This document shows, piece after piece, positions 35,771-46,974 of a stretch of 64,000 bases of DNA (position 1 is the first letter of the stretch; each line of letters begins with the position of its first letter). Position numbers and translations under genes: made by a program. Location: positions 6,138,001 to 6,202,000 of the forward strand of contig CM069869.1 of NCBI GenBank assembly GCA_036172665.1, in the 5' to 3' direction. This DNA comes from Prosopocoilus inquinatus (lineage: Eukaryota; Arthropoda; Insecta; Coleoptera; Lucanidae). The notes under the pieces were generated by a model. That model was not told the origin of the DNA and searched no databases. It saw only the letters and a list, made by a program, of their open reading frames with translations.

Positions 35771-35846
35771 CTATATGACGCTTACGTGACGCCCTTATTT
35801 AAGTAAGTTGCAACACTTTTTGACCGACCTGGATTGAAAACTGTAA

Positions 35847-35859
35847 CGATAAAATTATA
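35847..35859 (+). repeat. Target-site duplication of copy 4
   Basis: CGATAAAATTATA, repeated at 36076-36088. The leading C may belong to the element end, giving a true duplication of 12 bp. Confidence 0.85.
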
Positions 35860-36075
35860 GAAAAATTTTTTGTGCAAATCGTTTTTGATTGCAGTGAAAA
35901 CCTCGAGCAGCCTCTGGACAGCTGTTTCAGCCCTGCTTGGGGCTTCTTCAGCAGAGACGTAGCTCGACATTTCCACTGCAAACAAAAACGACTTGTCCAA
36001 TTTATTCGCAATTGCGATGTAAGAGTGCAATGTCAGGTCAAAAAGCGATAGTAAGATGTCGCTATTTTATCTGTT
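35860..36075. mobile_element. Hammerhead-bearing element, copy 4 (short)
   Basis: The reverse arm from the T-run/GTGCAAATCG end through one ribozyme reaches GATGTAAGAGTG (about 36028). It then switches to a forward segment that starts CAATGTCAGG and ends GCTATTTTATCTGTTC. It has the same right edge as copy 3 but a different inversion junction, and is flanked by the 12-13 bp duplication. Confidence 0.88.
35903..35967 (-). ncRNA. Type I hammerhead ribozyme, copy G
   Basis: Complete: core CTGAAGA, stem II AGCCC/GGGCT with loop CAAGCA, GAAA, CAGCTG and UC, with cleavage between 35917 and 35916. Helix I ends TCGAGC/GCTCGA intact. Confidence 0.87.
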
Positions 36076-36294
36076 CGATAAAATTATACAAAGTATAAAA
36101 TTTTAATGAGAAAACATAATTACTTTTTCAACTGACATATAGATAACGTTTAATGCAATTTCTTATAACAAAGTAGAACGTTTAAAAAAAAATTATCAAG
36201 TCATTATTAAAGTAAAAAATTAAATAAATTTTGATTATTTTCGAGGTCCTGAAGTGGTAAACGAAGTAATACTTTTGCATTTGTTAAAATTAAA

Positions 36295-36434
36295 GAAAAT
36301 AGTTTTTAACCTATAACCGGACACTATTAAAATTGGAAAGAACGTCTGACAAGCGTAATGAAACGATATTGAAATGGTGAATGTTCTTCCCAATTTGAAT
36401 AGTATCCGGTTAAAGGTTAAAAACTATTTTCTTA
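36295..36434. repeat. Hairpin repeat
   Basis: 36295-36338 and 36391-36434 are near-perfect reverse complements (44 bp arms, about three mismatches) starting AAGAAAATAGTTTTTAACC, with a loop of about 50 bases. It resembles a small MITE or foldback without visible target duplication. Confidence 0.8.
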
Positions 36435-37232
36435 CAAATTTCATCGGGACAACAGTCGGCTTCAAAAACTATTAAAATTAAAATTAAATTTCTGTCAAGT
36501 ACGCCAAAATAGCAAAAGGGTCAATTTAATGGATTGAAATAGATTTTTTTTTAATAATGAAAAAAATATAAATTCAATACCACTTTGCATATCGATTTAA
36601 AGTTACGGCGTCATAGTAACGATTAAGTCTGAAATGGAGAAGGGAAGAGGTCGATGAAAATTTTCTTTTCTTTCAAGGAGTCGATGCTCTTAAAAAAGGT
36701 TGACAATCCTTGTTTTAAATACTTCACTATATTAAATTAATATGAAAATCTGTTTTACATCAAAGGAGCTCGCTTTGGCTACGTCCTACTGGTATCTGAT
36801 TGGCTTAGTTATGGATTGATTTCTTTCCTTTAATTGGCTTTTAAAACTGTGTAGCTTCGAACTGTGTTGGACAATGGAGAGAATTCAAACATTAATTACT
36901 CGGGTTTCCCAGCACGCATTCACTTGACAGTTTGCCTGCACTTCAGGCGTACTTCTCTACATACTTTTAGGAAAATCTAGGACCTGGGAAAATTGTTATT
37001 CCATACCGCGGATTTTTATACCATTCGACTCCTCTCCTCCTCCTCCTCTTCTAATCTTCTAATCAAACGCTGCGAACACCTTCAAATCGATTCCACCTGT
37101 ACGAGGCCACGCCTCTTCGCAGAGCGATGCAAGTTCGGCTTCGCAACCCCGGCATGTCTGACGTCAGAAGTTAAGCCCCTAACGCTACTAGGCGCAATCG
37201 TTAAAGAGTCGGACATTCGCCGAAAACTCTAA
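36435..37232. other. No gene recognised
   Basis: Mostly AT-rich, with a GC-richer patch at 37040-37200 that contains no recognisable gene. Confidence 0.4.
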
Positions 37233-38054
37233 AGGTGCGTTTAGACTTGAGCACGCACGCACTGATCCTCCGCGAACGCTCAAGTGTAAACGGCTATGGG
37301 CGCACGCTCACGTTGTGTTTTCCTGTGCGCAAACAGCCGCGAGCTCGAATAGCCGTAAATATGATTCCCTTTGGTGCATTTAGACGAGCACGCACGCACT
37401 GATCCACCGCGAATGCTCAAGTGTAAACGGCTATGCGCGCACGCACATCATGCGCGAATGGCTGGCAGAGCGAGCCGCTTGGTGTCGGTCTCGGGTACGT
37501 GCTCAAAGGAATTAATTGCTTCACGCATGAATGCGTAGTTTGAACGAGAAAAAAATCGCATATTGAAAGCCACGCGACACAGTCCTCGCAGAAAAGGTTT
37601 TTGAATTTTCAGTTAGTCATGGAATGGACCAATGAAACAGCTTCGTTGCTTTGCTTCGTTCCTTTACCAGGAGCTTGTGAACAAATTAAATATTGAAAAT
37701 TTAGACAGTGCGGAAGCACAAAAAAAGATAAAATATTTCTTGGGGCGATTTTAGTCATTGTAGTAAAATTTTTGAATTACTTATGACAACTCTCTGACAC
37801 TAAATAATAAGTAGAGTAATTTATTTTGTCTCTTATAAAAATTAGGCGTTTGCCACGACAGTCGATGTCTCGTTCGAATTTCTTTTTTTTTTATTAAAAT
37901 ATGAATCACAATTATACAGCCACTGCTATTTTGTTGTCTGATGTGTGCGCGAACAACTGGATCAGCCCATGCGCCAGTAAATAAATGCTGGTGAGCGCGT
38001 ACGAATGCCGTGCGCGTATGCTCAGCTCGTTCGTGCTCAAATCTAAACGCACCT
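37233..38054. mobile_element. PIF/Harbinger-like non-autonomous element
   Basis: The ends are AGGTGCGTTTAGACTTGAGC and its complement (one mismatch in about 23 bp), flanked by TAA on both sides (37230-37232 and 38055-38057). A three-base TAA duplication suits PIF/Harbinger. Just inside the left end a block of about 80 bp is duplicated (37235-37315 and 37374-37450), with GCACGCACGCACTGATCC shared. A short ATGGAATGGACCAATG frame at 37619 could be a trace of a Myb-like protein, but this is weak. Confidence 0.72.
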
Positions 38055-39634
38055 TAAGACATTTGTCTTCGCTCCGGTTCAGCAGTGTGCTCGTAACCAA
38101 AAATGATCACAGCTAGCTTTCTTACGTTCATGCTTCTGCACAACCTTTTAAACATTCGTTTTTTTGTAAATATTATTGTAAAAAAAATGTGTTTCTTTGT
38201 AAATATTTCAACTTAGAATAAACTGTATTTACCTCAACGAATTTAATTAATCAAAAGAAAAAACTGCTCCCCTATAATCTTTTGTTGCCCGGCCAAAGAG
38301 CAAGCCGAAAATTCGTCAAAGCTGACAGCCACCCATACCAACGCCAAACCACAACGAAGGACGGTAAACACCGCCGGTAACAACTAATTTGTTTAAACCT
38401 CAGTTCGGGTAATGATTAAACGACGTCATTGGTTTACGATTACGCTACGCGGATTTATAAGAGACCCACCACGCCAGAGCAATCTGTTAACGAACTCTCG
38501 CCGGTTAAAGGGTTAAAAAATTCGAAGCAACGACATAAATACACTTTCGTGCGTAATTGCTTTCATTATACTGTTAAAGAAAACCGAACGCGAAGCGCAA
38601 ACACACCGTTTAACTTTTTTTGCACTTTAATCTGGGCACATTTACGTTAGCCCGCGCCCAAGCATGTTATTAACGAATTTACCGGCTTTAAATTTATATC
38701 ATTAAATTTTCGTTCGGTCCAAACATTAAGCAGGCGATATCCTTGTAATAATTATAGAGGAAGATTTTCTAACGGTGTGTATGTTATGTACTTACCGTAC
38801 GTAAACCGATACGTCGAGTTTCGCAACGTCGCACACAGCACGAAAAAGGTAGCGCTCCGGCCATTTGTTCTAGACAAGGATGCCGAATAAAATATATCGG
38901 CGACCGTAAGAAGAAATAAATGCACGTTAGAAAAATAAATTTATAGCGTTCCCGGGCTATAACGATCTGCATAAGTCATGTAGCGCATATATTTTAATTA
39001 ACCGTGCTGTTAGAGAGTGTGGTAGTAAGTGTCCGCACATTAATTATACGTATGTCCGCAGCAGCTGCTTTGCAACATTTTTTTGATTGCGCTTTTAAGG
39101 CGTAATTAAAAATCTGTACATAACAAGTTCAAAATGGAACGCGGCTCTAAATCAAAAACAAAATTAGATTGAATCTGGGTGTACTATGTTACCAATATGA
39201 TCCATTCCGTGTATGTTTATTGTTACTATTGCATACATTGTAAATTCAAATTGCTTTAATACCATAATTTTTCTTTTATTAATTTTCGCTCTCAGCATCA
39301 TGCTGCGTTAATACTGCACATAATAAACAAAAGATCGGCACACAGTGTCAACCAATCACAACCCGCGATTAACTAATTATTTCGAATAACTTTTGTTTTA
39401 ACGGTTGGATTTTCTTGTGATCTTGTAGAAATCTCCAGCATAGTATCCTAGATAATTATACCAAATTTCATCCCGTTCGCACGGTTAAAAAAATCGTTAC
39501 GCAATCGGAAACGTGGAAGTGCTTTCGATGCAAGTCGACGCGTTTTAGCCCGGGCTAATTCCGCCGTGTGCGGAATCAAATTAAAGCTCGCGAAAAGCGC
39601 CCTCCAACGGCGCTTGGAAAACTCTGCGTCATCG
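38055..39634. other. No gene recognised; dispersed repeat at 38380-38490
   Basis: CGGGTAATGATTAAACGACG and neighbouring bases (38381-38490) resemble 49627-49740 (CGGGTAATCATAAAATAATT), with shared CATTGGTTTAC and CCACCA blocks. Otherwise no feature. The 190 bp before 39635 have coding-like base use but no domain I can name. Confidence 0.4.
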
Positions 39635-40173
39635 TAAACACTTCCATCGAGACTGTCCAATTGCCCAAGCAAGCTTCGGAGCCCCGGCAGAAAAACAAAA
39701 ATCCATAACCAACTGTCACCATCGAGGACCAGCAATCAATACCGCAGCGATTAAGATGAGTCACGCCCAACTACCACGAATCCAAGCAACCATTGATGAT
39801 AAAACTGTTGAGGCCTTGCTCGATACAGCCGCCAGCCACAACTTCGTCAGTGCAGTGCTGCTAACAACAGTCGAACCAAGCCAATTCAAGACAGCTGATC
39901 TCGCGAGCATCAAAGGTTCACGAAAGTCGAATACGAGCCGCACCAGAGGGCAACCGAGCGCCGGAAGAACCGGAGCCACCTGCACCACGATCTCTTCATC
40001 GAAGAGCATCGCCCCAGCCTGGACCGTCAAGACACTTCGAGAGTGAAAGCGAAGGTGACGCTTCCGAATAAGAAATAGGAGACGCTTAGGCTAAGTTAGT
40101 AGTACGATGTATTGTAATTTGTTATTCTTTCCCCTTTTCCCGAGCTTAAGTGACCTCAAAAAGTAGGAGAGAT
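39635..40173 (+). pseudogene. 3' part of gag-protease region (array left edge)
   Basis: Starts abruptly inside the zinc-knuckle region and carries the retropepsin-like segment with VEALLDTAASHNFVSAV (catalytic LDTAAS) near 39810-39850. It ends in a purine-rich tract (AAAAAGTAGGAGAGA) directly before the LTR start at 40174. No reverse transcriptase or integrase follows. Confidence 0.8.
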
Positions 40174-40332
40174 TGTTACTGTGCCACCGCGTTAACTCGG
40201 TCACCCAAACTGAAATTTCTTCCCGAAAGCCCGATCGACCAATCAGAGGGTTCGCTCGGTACGGAATCCAGATACGACATCCCATTGGTGGGCACCGAAA
40301 AGTGTAAATACATATTCGGAAATTGCATCGCA

Positions 40333-42595
40333 TCTCAAAAACAACCTAATAGTCATCGGACCCGACGAACCAACGCATTTCGGCACTCATCGCCCAGATG
40401 TCCTCGACATAGCTTTGCTGAAGAACATCCCGCTAGAATATACCCTCACTCCGGTCGCTGAACTCACCTCAGATCATAATCCCGTAATCCTCCAACTTGG
40501 CGCTGCAGAAACGGACCAGACTCAACAGGAATACGTAAGGAGGGACTGGCCCAAGTACAGCTCCCATGTAGACTCCTCACTCCCCTCAATCGAACTAATA
40601 CACTCGCAGGAAGACCTTGAAGATCAACTCAACAAACTACATAACTACATAGCTGTCTCCCTTTCCGAGAGCCAAACAAAGCACATGTACAATTCCCACT
40701 CACCGAATTCTCTTCCCCCGCACATCAAGGATGTCATCTGCCGTAAGCATCGAGCCAGAAAAAGATACTGCACAACCCTCCATCCAGATGACAAGAGAGC
40801 CCCCAACCAGTTAAACACTGAGGTAAAGCAGGTGCTTTTCGAACACAGAAACCAGTTGTGGGAAAGCAAACTCGAATCGCTGGACACCGCCGACAATTCC
40901 CTGTGGAGAATGTCCAAAGCATTGAGACGGAAAAGCAGAAAGATCCCTCCCATCCACGGCGAGAATAGTGTGGCATATAGTCCCGAAGATAAGGCAGCGG
41001 CTTTCGCCCTGAGTCTAGAAAAACAATGCGCCCCTGTCGAGTCCAAGATAGACGACATCGATTGGGAAGAAGACGTCGAAAGGCAAGTCCAAGAACGACT
41101 TCAACAACCCGAGGCCGACCCGATTCTGCCCACGTCCCCGAAAGAGATCAAAAACATCATCGGAAGACTCCACCCCAGGAAAGCTCCAGGCCCGGATGGG
41201 ATTGGTAACAAAGCTCTGAAATGCCTCCCAAACAAGGCAATCGCTGCACTAGCCAATATCATCAATGCCTGCCTAAGGCTGAGACTCTTCCCGCAACGCT
41301 GAAAGCGAGCAGACGTTATAGTAATCAAGAAAGAGGGCAAACAGGGGACTTTCCCAGCAGATTACAGACCGATCAGTTTATTACCCACGTTAGGGAAAAT
41401 AGCCGAAGCAGTGATCTTACAGAGACTAAACACCGAAATTGCTGACAAAAACATTCTCCAACCGGAGCAATTCGGCTTTAGAGGTAGACTATCAACGGAA
41501 CTTCAACTCCTGAGAGTGATGGAATAGATTTCCGACGGGCTGAACAGCAGAGAGATAACAGGGGCCATCTTCCTCGACATTGCGAAGGCCTTCGACAAGG
41601 TGTGGCATTCCGGATTAATTTTCAAATTGCAACAGTTTGGGGTATCAACTGGACTGGTCAAGCTCACCGCCAATTACTTGACAGACCGGCATTTCAGAGT
41701 GAAACTTGACGACATCAGATCGGATGAAAAGAAGATCACAGCCGGAGTTCCACAGGGCTCCCTGCTCGGCCCCATCCTCTTCAATTTGTACGTCTCCGAC
41801 ATACCCAGCACCACCCAAACTCAGCTTGTCCTATACGCGGATAACACCGCCGTACTCATCAAGACAAGAAGTCTACCGATTATCTCACACCGTCTACAGA
41901 ATGCGGCAGACGAGCTCGAGGATTGGTACCGGAGGTGGAGGATCCAGGTTAACCCAGAAAAAAGCTCGACGATGCTGTTAACCAGGAGACGTATCACTCC
42001 TCCTGAAGAAGTGGTCATGGAACGACACCAACATCCCTTGGAGAGAAATACTTCGGCGTAACAATCGATCGTAAAATTACTTGGAAAAGGCATATAGACA
42101 CCATTGTTTCCAAGGCGAATGCGACCATAACCTCCCTTTACCCTTTACTAAATCGCAATAGTTCCCTAAAGCTTCAAAATAAAATCAAACTTTATAAGTC
42201 CATCATTCTGCCCTCCATTACATATGCCTCGGCCTCCTGGAGTACCGCCGCCGCGACCCATCTGAAAAGAACCCGAAGGATTCAAAGCAAAACCCTCCGG
42301 ATGATAGTAAACGCTCCATGGTTCGTCTCCAACGTCCAGATACTCAGGGACCTGTACCTCGAAGACGTACTCCAAACCATTGCGAACCAGACGGGAAAAG
42401 CAATCGGAAGCGCCGAAGCTCACGAAAATCATCTGCTCAGGGATGTTGTTAACTACACCCCGAATTTAAATCGCAAATATCGCAGACCCAGGGATGCACA
42501 CGTAGCGGTCTGAAAAGTGTCTTTTCGGACTGTTGTTGCTGACAAAATAAAATGATACTACAGATAACGCATAAATACAGAAAAATGCAGATCAC
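40333..42595 (+). mobile_element. Jockey-clade element, copy 1, 5'-truncated
   Basis: Begins within the endonuclease and runs through the whole reverse transcriptase to a 3' tail ending ACAAAATAAAATGATAC and a short AT-rich stretch. It is inserted in LTR 1 and present at the same place in LTR 2, so it was duplicated with its host rather than inserted twice. Confidence 0.88.
40415..42513 (+). pseudogene. Jockey endonuclease C-terminus and reverse transcriptase, copy 1
   Basis: The endonuclease end is visible (PVAELTSDHNPVIL near 40460), then reverse-transcriptase motifs: HPRKAPGPDGIGNKAL, YRPISLLPTLGKIAE, FLDIAKAFDKVWH, GVPQGSLLGPILFNLY and VLYADN. The catalytic box reads YADN rather than YADD, which loses the second Asp. 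In-frame TGA near 41300 and TAG near 41525 are shared with copy 2. The frame is lost again after 42003. Not functional. Confidence 0.9.
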
Positions 42596-42891
42596 AAATC
42601 ATCGCGAGTGTCGCAGCTCGCTTGCTAACCGAGGCTGCTCTGCCCAACGCAATACTTCCACCGCTGGAAATTCTTAGATTACCGCTAATTTCCCCGTTAC
42701 ACCGCTCATCCTTCCCGATAACTCCTCCCGCTTCCTTGAGGCTCACTCCCTTCGTTATTGTTAAGTTTTTCTTGAAGTAAATATACTACCAGTTCGAATT
42801 TCTCTCTCTCATTTATACATCAACTACAAAAATTCCTGAACATCCATTAATTTTTCCCAAAAACGTTATTGGACCATCCGGTCCGGTTACA

Positions 42892-44257
42892 ATTTGGCTC
42901 CCAGGCATGGTGCCAGGACGTGAGGACAAATCCACGAATTTACGAAGAGTTTCTATCGCTACCCTCCACAAATCTGGGAATTGAGGACCCAGTGGCGCTC
43001 AAGAACAAGCAGAAGAGAGAGAAAGATTCTGTAAACGAAGGCGAAGTCCGCTTCTACGAATTCTGAATACGAAGAGCACGGAGAAAATTCAAGCATGAGT
43101 CAGGAAGCAAAGAGTATGTTGTCAGGCAAAGAAAACGAAGCGCCTCCCGCCCACGTGTCGATACCGCTCACCATACCGAAGTTCCAAGGACGACCCCTCG
43201 AGCAAGTGCATATATTCTTGCAACAATTAGAAGAATACTTCAACATTTATTGCAGACCAGAGTGGGCCTGGGTTGAAACTGCCGTCAAGCAATTGGGACC
43301 GACACCACGGGCGTGGTACAACACAGTCGAAGCATTAAACCTTAATTGGACCGACTTCGTCGAGTGGACGAATTCGCCGGCCCGAAGGCAACACAAGACT
43401 TGCTGCGTTGACTTTACACCGAAGTCCAAGGTTCGACGGAAGCCACTTTGACGTTCGCCGTGAGTAAATTGGGAATCTTCGAGAAGGTGGCAGTCGCCAT
43501 TCCAGCAACAGACAGAATTGCGACCATTTGTCGAATGGTTAAAGAAGAAATCCGACTGCCGCTCAGTGTACCGCTGCCAACTTCATTCACCGAGCTGAAG
43601 GATCGATGCCGACATATCGATTTTGCACAACCGCCAACGAGGCAAGGTACACGACAATCAGCAACGGATGACTCAGCACCACGGCAGAACCAGTCGCCAA
43701 AATGCTGATATTGTCCTGGTAAACACTTCCATCGGGACTGTCCAATTGCCCAAGCAAGCCTCGGAGCCCCGGGAGAAAAACAAAAACCCATAACCAACTG
43801 TCACCATCGAGGACCAGTAATCAATACCGCAGCGATTAAGAGGAGTCACGCCCAACTACCACGAATCAAGCAACCATTGATGATAAAACTGTTGACGCCT
43901 TGCTCGATACAGCCGCCAGCCACAACTTCGTCAGTGCAGTGCTGGTAACAACAGTCGAACTAAGCCAATTCAAGACAGCTGATCTCGCGAGCATCAAAGG
44001 TTCACGAAAGTCGAATACGAGCCGCACCAGAGGGCAACCGAGCGCTGGAAGAAGCGGAGCCACCTGCACCACGATCTCTTCATCGAAGAGCATCGCCCCA
44101 GCCTGGACCGTCAAGACACTTCGAGAGTGAAAGCGAAGGTGACGTTTCCGAATAAGAAGTAGGAGACGCTTAGGCTAAGTTAGTAGTACGATGTATTGTA
44201 ATTTGTTATTCTTTCCCCTTTTCCCGAGCTTAAGTGACCTCAAAAAGTAGGAGAGAT
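42892..44257 (+). mobile_element. LTR-element internal region 1 (gag and protease only)
   Basis: 1.37 kb between LTR 1 and LTR 2: presumptive primer site, leader, gag from 43095, zinc knuckle, protease and polypurine tract. Reverse transcriptase, RNase H and integrase are absent in both complete units, so the element depended on another element for mobility. Confidence 0.82.
43095..44130 (+). pseudogene. gag-protease, copy 1
   Basis: Gag starts at the ATG at 43095. Residues 24-100 resemble retrotransposon gag (IPKFQGRPLEQVHIFLQQLE, then RAWYNTVE). A frameshift near 43420-43450 shifts to a second frame with ELKDRCRHIDFAQPPTRQG. A zinc-knuckle pattern (C-x2-C-x3-H-x4-C) follows at 43702-43740, interrupted by TGA. 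The protease (LLDTAASHNFVS) lies at about 43890-43935 in a shifted frame. Gag would form the particle and the protease would process it; this copy is broken. Confidence 0.8.
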
Positions 44258-44416
44258 TGTTACTGTGCCACCGCGTTAACTCGGTCACCCAAACTGAAAT
44301 TTCTTCCCGAAAGCCCGATCGACCAATCAGAGGGTTCGCTCGGTACGGAATCCAGATACGACATCCCATTGGTGGGCACCGAAAAGTGTAAATACATATT
44401 CGGAAATTGCATCGCA

Positions 44417-46672
44417 TCTCAAAAACAACCTAATAGTCATCGGACCCGACGAACCAACGCATTTCGGCACTCATCGCCCAGATGTCCTCGACATAGCTTT
44501 GCTGAAGAACATCCCGCTAGAATATACCCTCACTCCGGTCGCTGAACTCACCTCAGATCATAATCCCGTAATCCTCCAACTTGGCGCTGCAGAAACGGAC
44601 CAGACTCAACAGGAATACGTAAGGAGGGACTGGCCCAAGTACAGCTCCCATGTAGACTCCTCACTCCCCTCAATCGAACTAATACACTCGCAAGAAGACC
44701 TTGATGATCAACTCAACAAACTACATAACTACATAGCTGTCTCCCTTTCCGAGAGCCAAACAAAGCACATGTACAATTCCCACTCACCGAATTCTCTTCC
44801 CCCGCACATCAAGGATGTCATCTGCCGTAAGCATCGAGCCAGAAAAAGATACTGCACAACCCTCCATCCAGATGACAAGAGAGCCCCCAACCAGTTAAAC
44901 ACTGAGGTAAAGCAGGTGCTTTTCGAACACAGAAACCAGTTGTGGGAAAGCAAACTCGAATCGCTGGACACCGCCGACAATTCCCTGTGGAGAATGTCCA
45001 AAGCATTGAGACGGAAAAGCAGAAAGATCCCTCCCATCCACGGCGAGAATAGTGTGGCATATAGTCCCGAAGATAAGGCAGCGGCTTTCGCCCTGAGTCT
45101 AGAAAAACAATGCGCCCCTGTCGAGTCCAAGATAGACGACATCGATTGGGAAGAAGACGTCGAAAGGCAAGTCCAAGAACGACTTCAACAACCCGAGGCC
45201 GACCCGATTCTGCCCACGTCCCCGAAAGAGATCAAAAACATCATCGGAAGACTCCACCCCAGGAAAGCTCCAGGCCCGGATGGGATTGGTAACAAAGCTC
45301 TGAAATGCCTCCCAAACAAGGCAATCGCTGCACTAGCCAATATCATCAATGCCTGCCTAAGGCTGAGACTCTTCCCGCAACGCTGAAAGCGAGCAGACGT
45401 TATAGTAATCAAGAAAGAGGGCAAACAGGGGACTTTCCCAGCAGATTACAGACCGATCAGTTTATTACCCACGTTAGGGAAAATAGCCGAAGCAGTGATC
45501 TTACAGAGACTAAACACCGAAATTGCTGACAAAAACATTCTCCAACCGGAGCAATTCGGCTTTAGAGGTAGACTATCAACGGAACTTCAACTCCTGAGAG
45601 TGATGGAATAGATTTCCGACGGGCTGAACAGCAGAGAGATAACAGGGGCCATCTTCCTCGACATTGCGAAGGCCTTCGACAAGGTGTGGCAGTGGCATTC
45701 CGGATTAATTTTCAAATTGCAACAGTTTGGGGTATCAACTGGACTGGTCAAGCTCACCGCCAATTACTTGACAGACCGGCACTTCAGAGTGAAACTTGAC
45801 GACATCAGATCGGATGAAAAGAAGATCACAGCCGAAGTTCCACAGGGCTCCCTGCTCGGCCCCATCCTCTTCAATCTGTACGTCTCCGACATACCCAGCA
45901 CCACCCAAACTCAGCTTGCCCTATACGCGGATGACACGAGTCAAGAAGTCTACCGATTATTTCACACCGTCTACAGAATGCGGCAGACGAGCTCGAGGAT
46001 TGGTACCGGAGGTGGAGGATCCAGGTTAACCCAGAGAAAAGCTCGGCGATGCTGATAACCAGGAGACGTATCACTCCTCCTGAAGAAGTGGTCATGAACG
46101 ACACCAACATCCCATGGAGAAGCGAAGTCAAATACTTCGGCGTAACAATCGATCGTAAAATTACATGGAAAAGCCATATAGAAACCATTGTTTCCAAGGC
46201 GAATGCGACCATAACCTCCCTTTACCCTTTACTAAATCGCAATAGTTCCCTAAAGCTTCAAAATAAAATCAAACTTTATAAGTCCATCATTCTGCCCTCC
46301 ATCACATATGCCTCTGCCTCCTGGAGTATCGCCGCCACGACCCATCTGAAAAGAATCCGAAGGATTCAAAGCAAAACCCTCCGGATGATAGAAAATGGTT
46401 CGTCTCCAACGTCCAGATACTCAGGGACCTGTACCTCGAAGACGTACTCCAGACCATTGCGAACCAGAAGGGGAAAGCAATCGGAAGAGCCGAAGCTCAC
46501 GAAAATCATCTGCTCAGGGATGCTGTTAACTACACCCCGAATTTAAACCGCAAATATCGAAGACCCAGGGATGCACACGTAGCGGTCTGAGAAGTGTCTT
46601 TTCGGACTGTTGTTGCTGACAAAATAAAATGATACTACAGATAACGCATAAATACAGAAAAATGTAGATCAC
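44417..46672 (+). mobile_element. Jockey-clade element, copy 2
   Basis: Nearly identical to copy 1, with the same 5' truncation point and 3' tail. It keeps YADD in the catalytic box but has a deletion of about 20 bases just after it (near 45938) that shifts the frame. Confidence 0.88.
44499..46546 (+). pseudogene. Jockey endonuclease C-terminus and reverse transcriptase, copy 2
   Basis: Shares the TGA (near 45384) and TAG (near 45609) of copy 1. Motif LALYADDT is intact, followed by a frameshift. The C-terminal part (46049-46546) remains open longer than in copy 1, with YFGVTIDRKITWKSHIE and KIKLYKSIILPSITYASASW. Confidence 0.9.
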
Positions 46673-46974
46673 AAATCATCGCGAGTGTCGCAGCTCGCTT
46701 GCTAACCGAGGCTGCTCTGCCCAACGCAATACTTCCACCGCTGGAAATTCTTAGATTACCGCTAATTTCCCCGTTACACCGCTCATCCTTCCCGATAACT
46801 CCTCCCGCTTCCTTGAGGCTCACTCCCTTCGTTATTGTTAAGTTTTTCTTGAAGTAAATATACTGCCAGGTCGAATTTCTCTCTCTCATTTATACGAGTA
46901 CATTAACTACAAAAATTCCTGAACATCCATTAATTTTCCCCAAAAACGTTATTGGACCATCCGGTCCGGTAACA

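Larger units (their letters stand above)
40174..42891 (+). mobile_element. LTR 1, interrupted by Jockey element
   Basis: Begins TGTTACTGTGCCACC and ends GGTCCGGTTACA. The left piece is 40174 to about 40332 and the right piece about 42596-42891, together about 450 bp. The insertion point shows a probable short duplication (AAATTGCATCGC on the left, AAATCATCGC on the right). A TTTGGCTCCCAGGC sequence follows the LTR at 42893, where a tRNA primer site is expected. Confidence 0.82.
44258..46974 (+). mobile_element. LTR 2, interrupted by Jockey element
   Basis: Same layout as LTR 1: TGTTACTGTG at 44258, interruption from about 44417 to 46672, end GGTCCGGTAACA at 46974. It serves both flanking internal regions, as expected for unequal recombination between LTRs. 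Confidence 0.82.

Noticed and set aside
37080..37200. 5S-rRNA-like string (GAAGTTAAGCCCC)
   Set aside because: Only a short match. The rest does not fit the 5S internal control region or stems.
39448..39735. Minus-strand open frame of 95 residues at the left edge of the tandem array
   Set aside because: Crosses the array boundary at 39635 and runs opposite to the gag-protease region. No domain seen.
40645..41058. Minus-strand open frames inside the Jockey copies (also at 44729-45142)
   Set aside because: Antisense shadows of the reverse-transcriptase frame.
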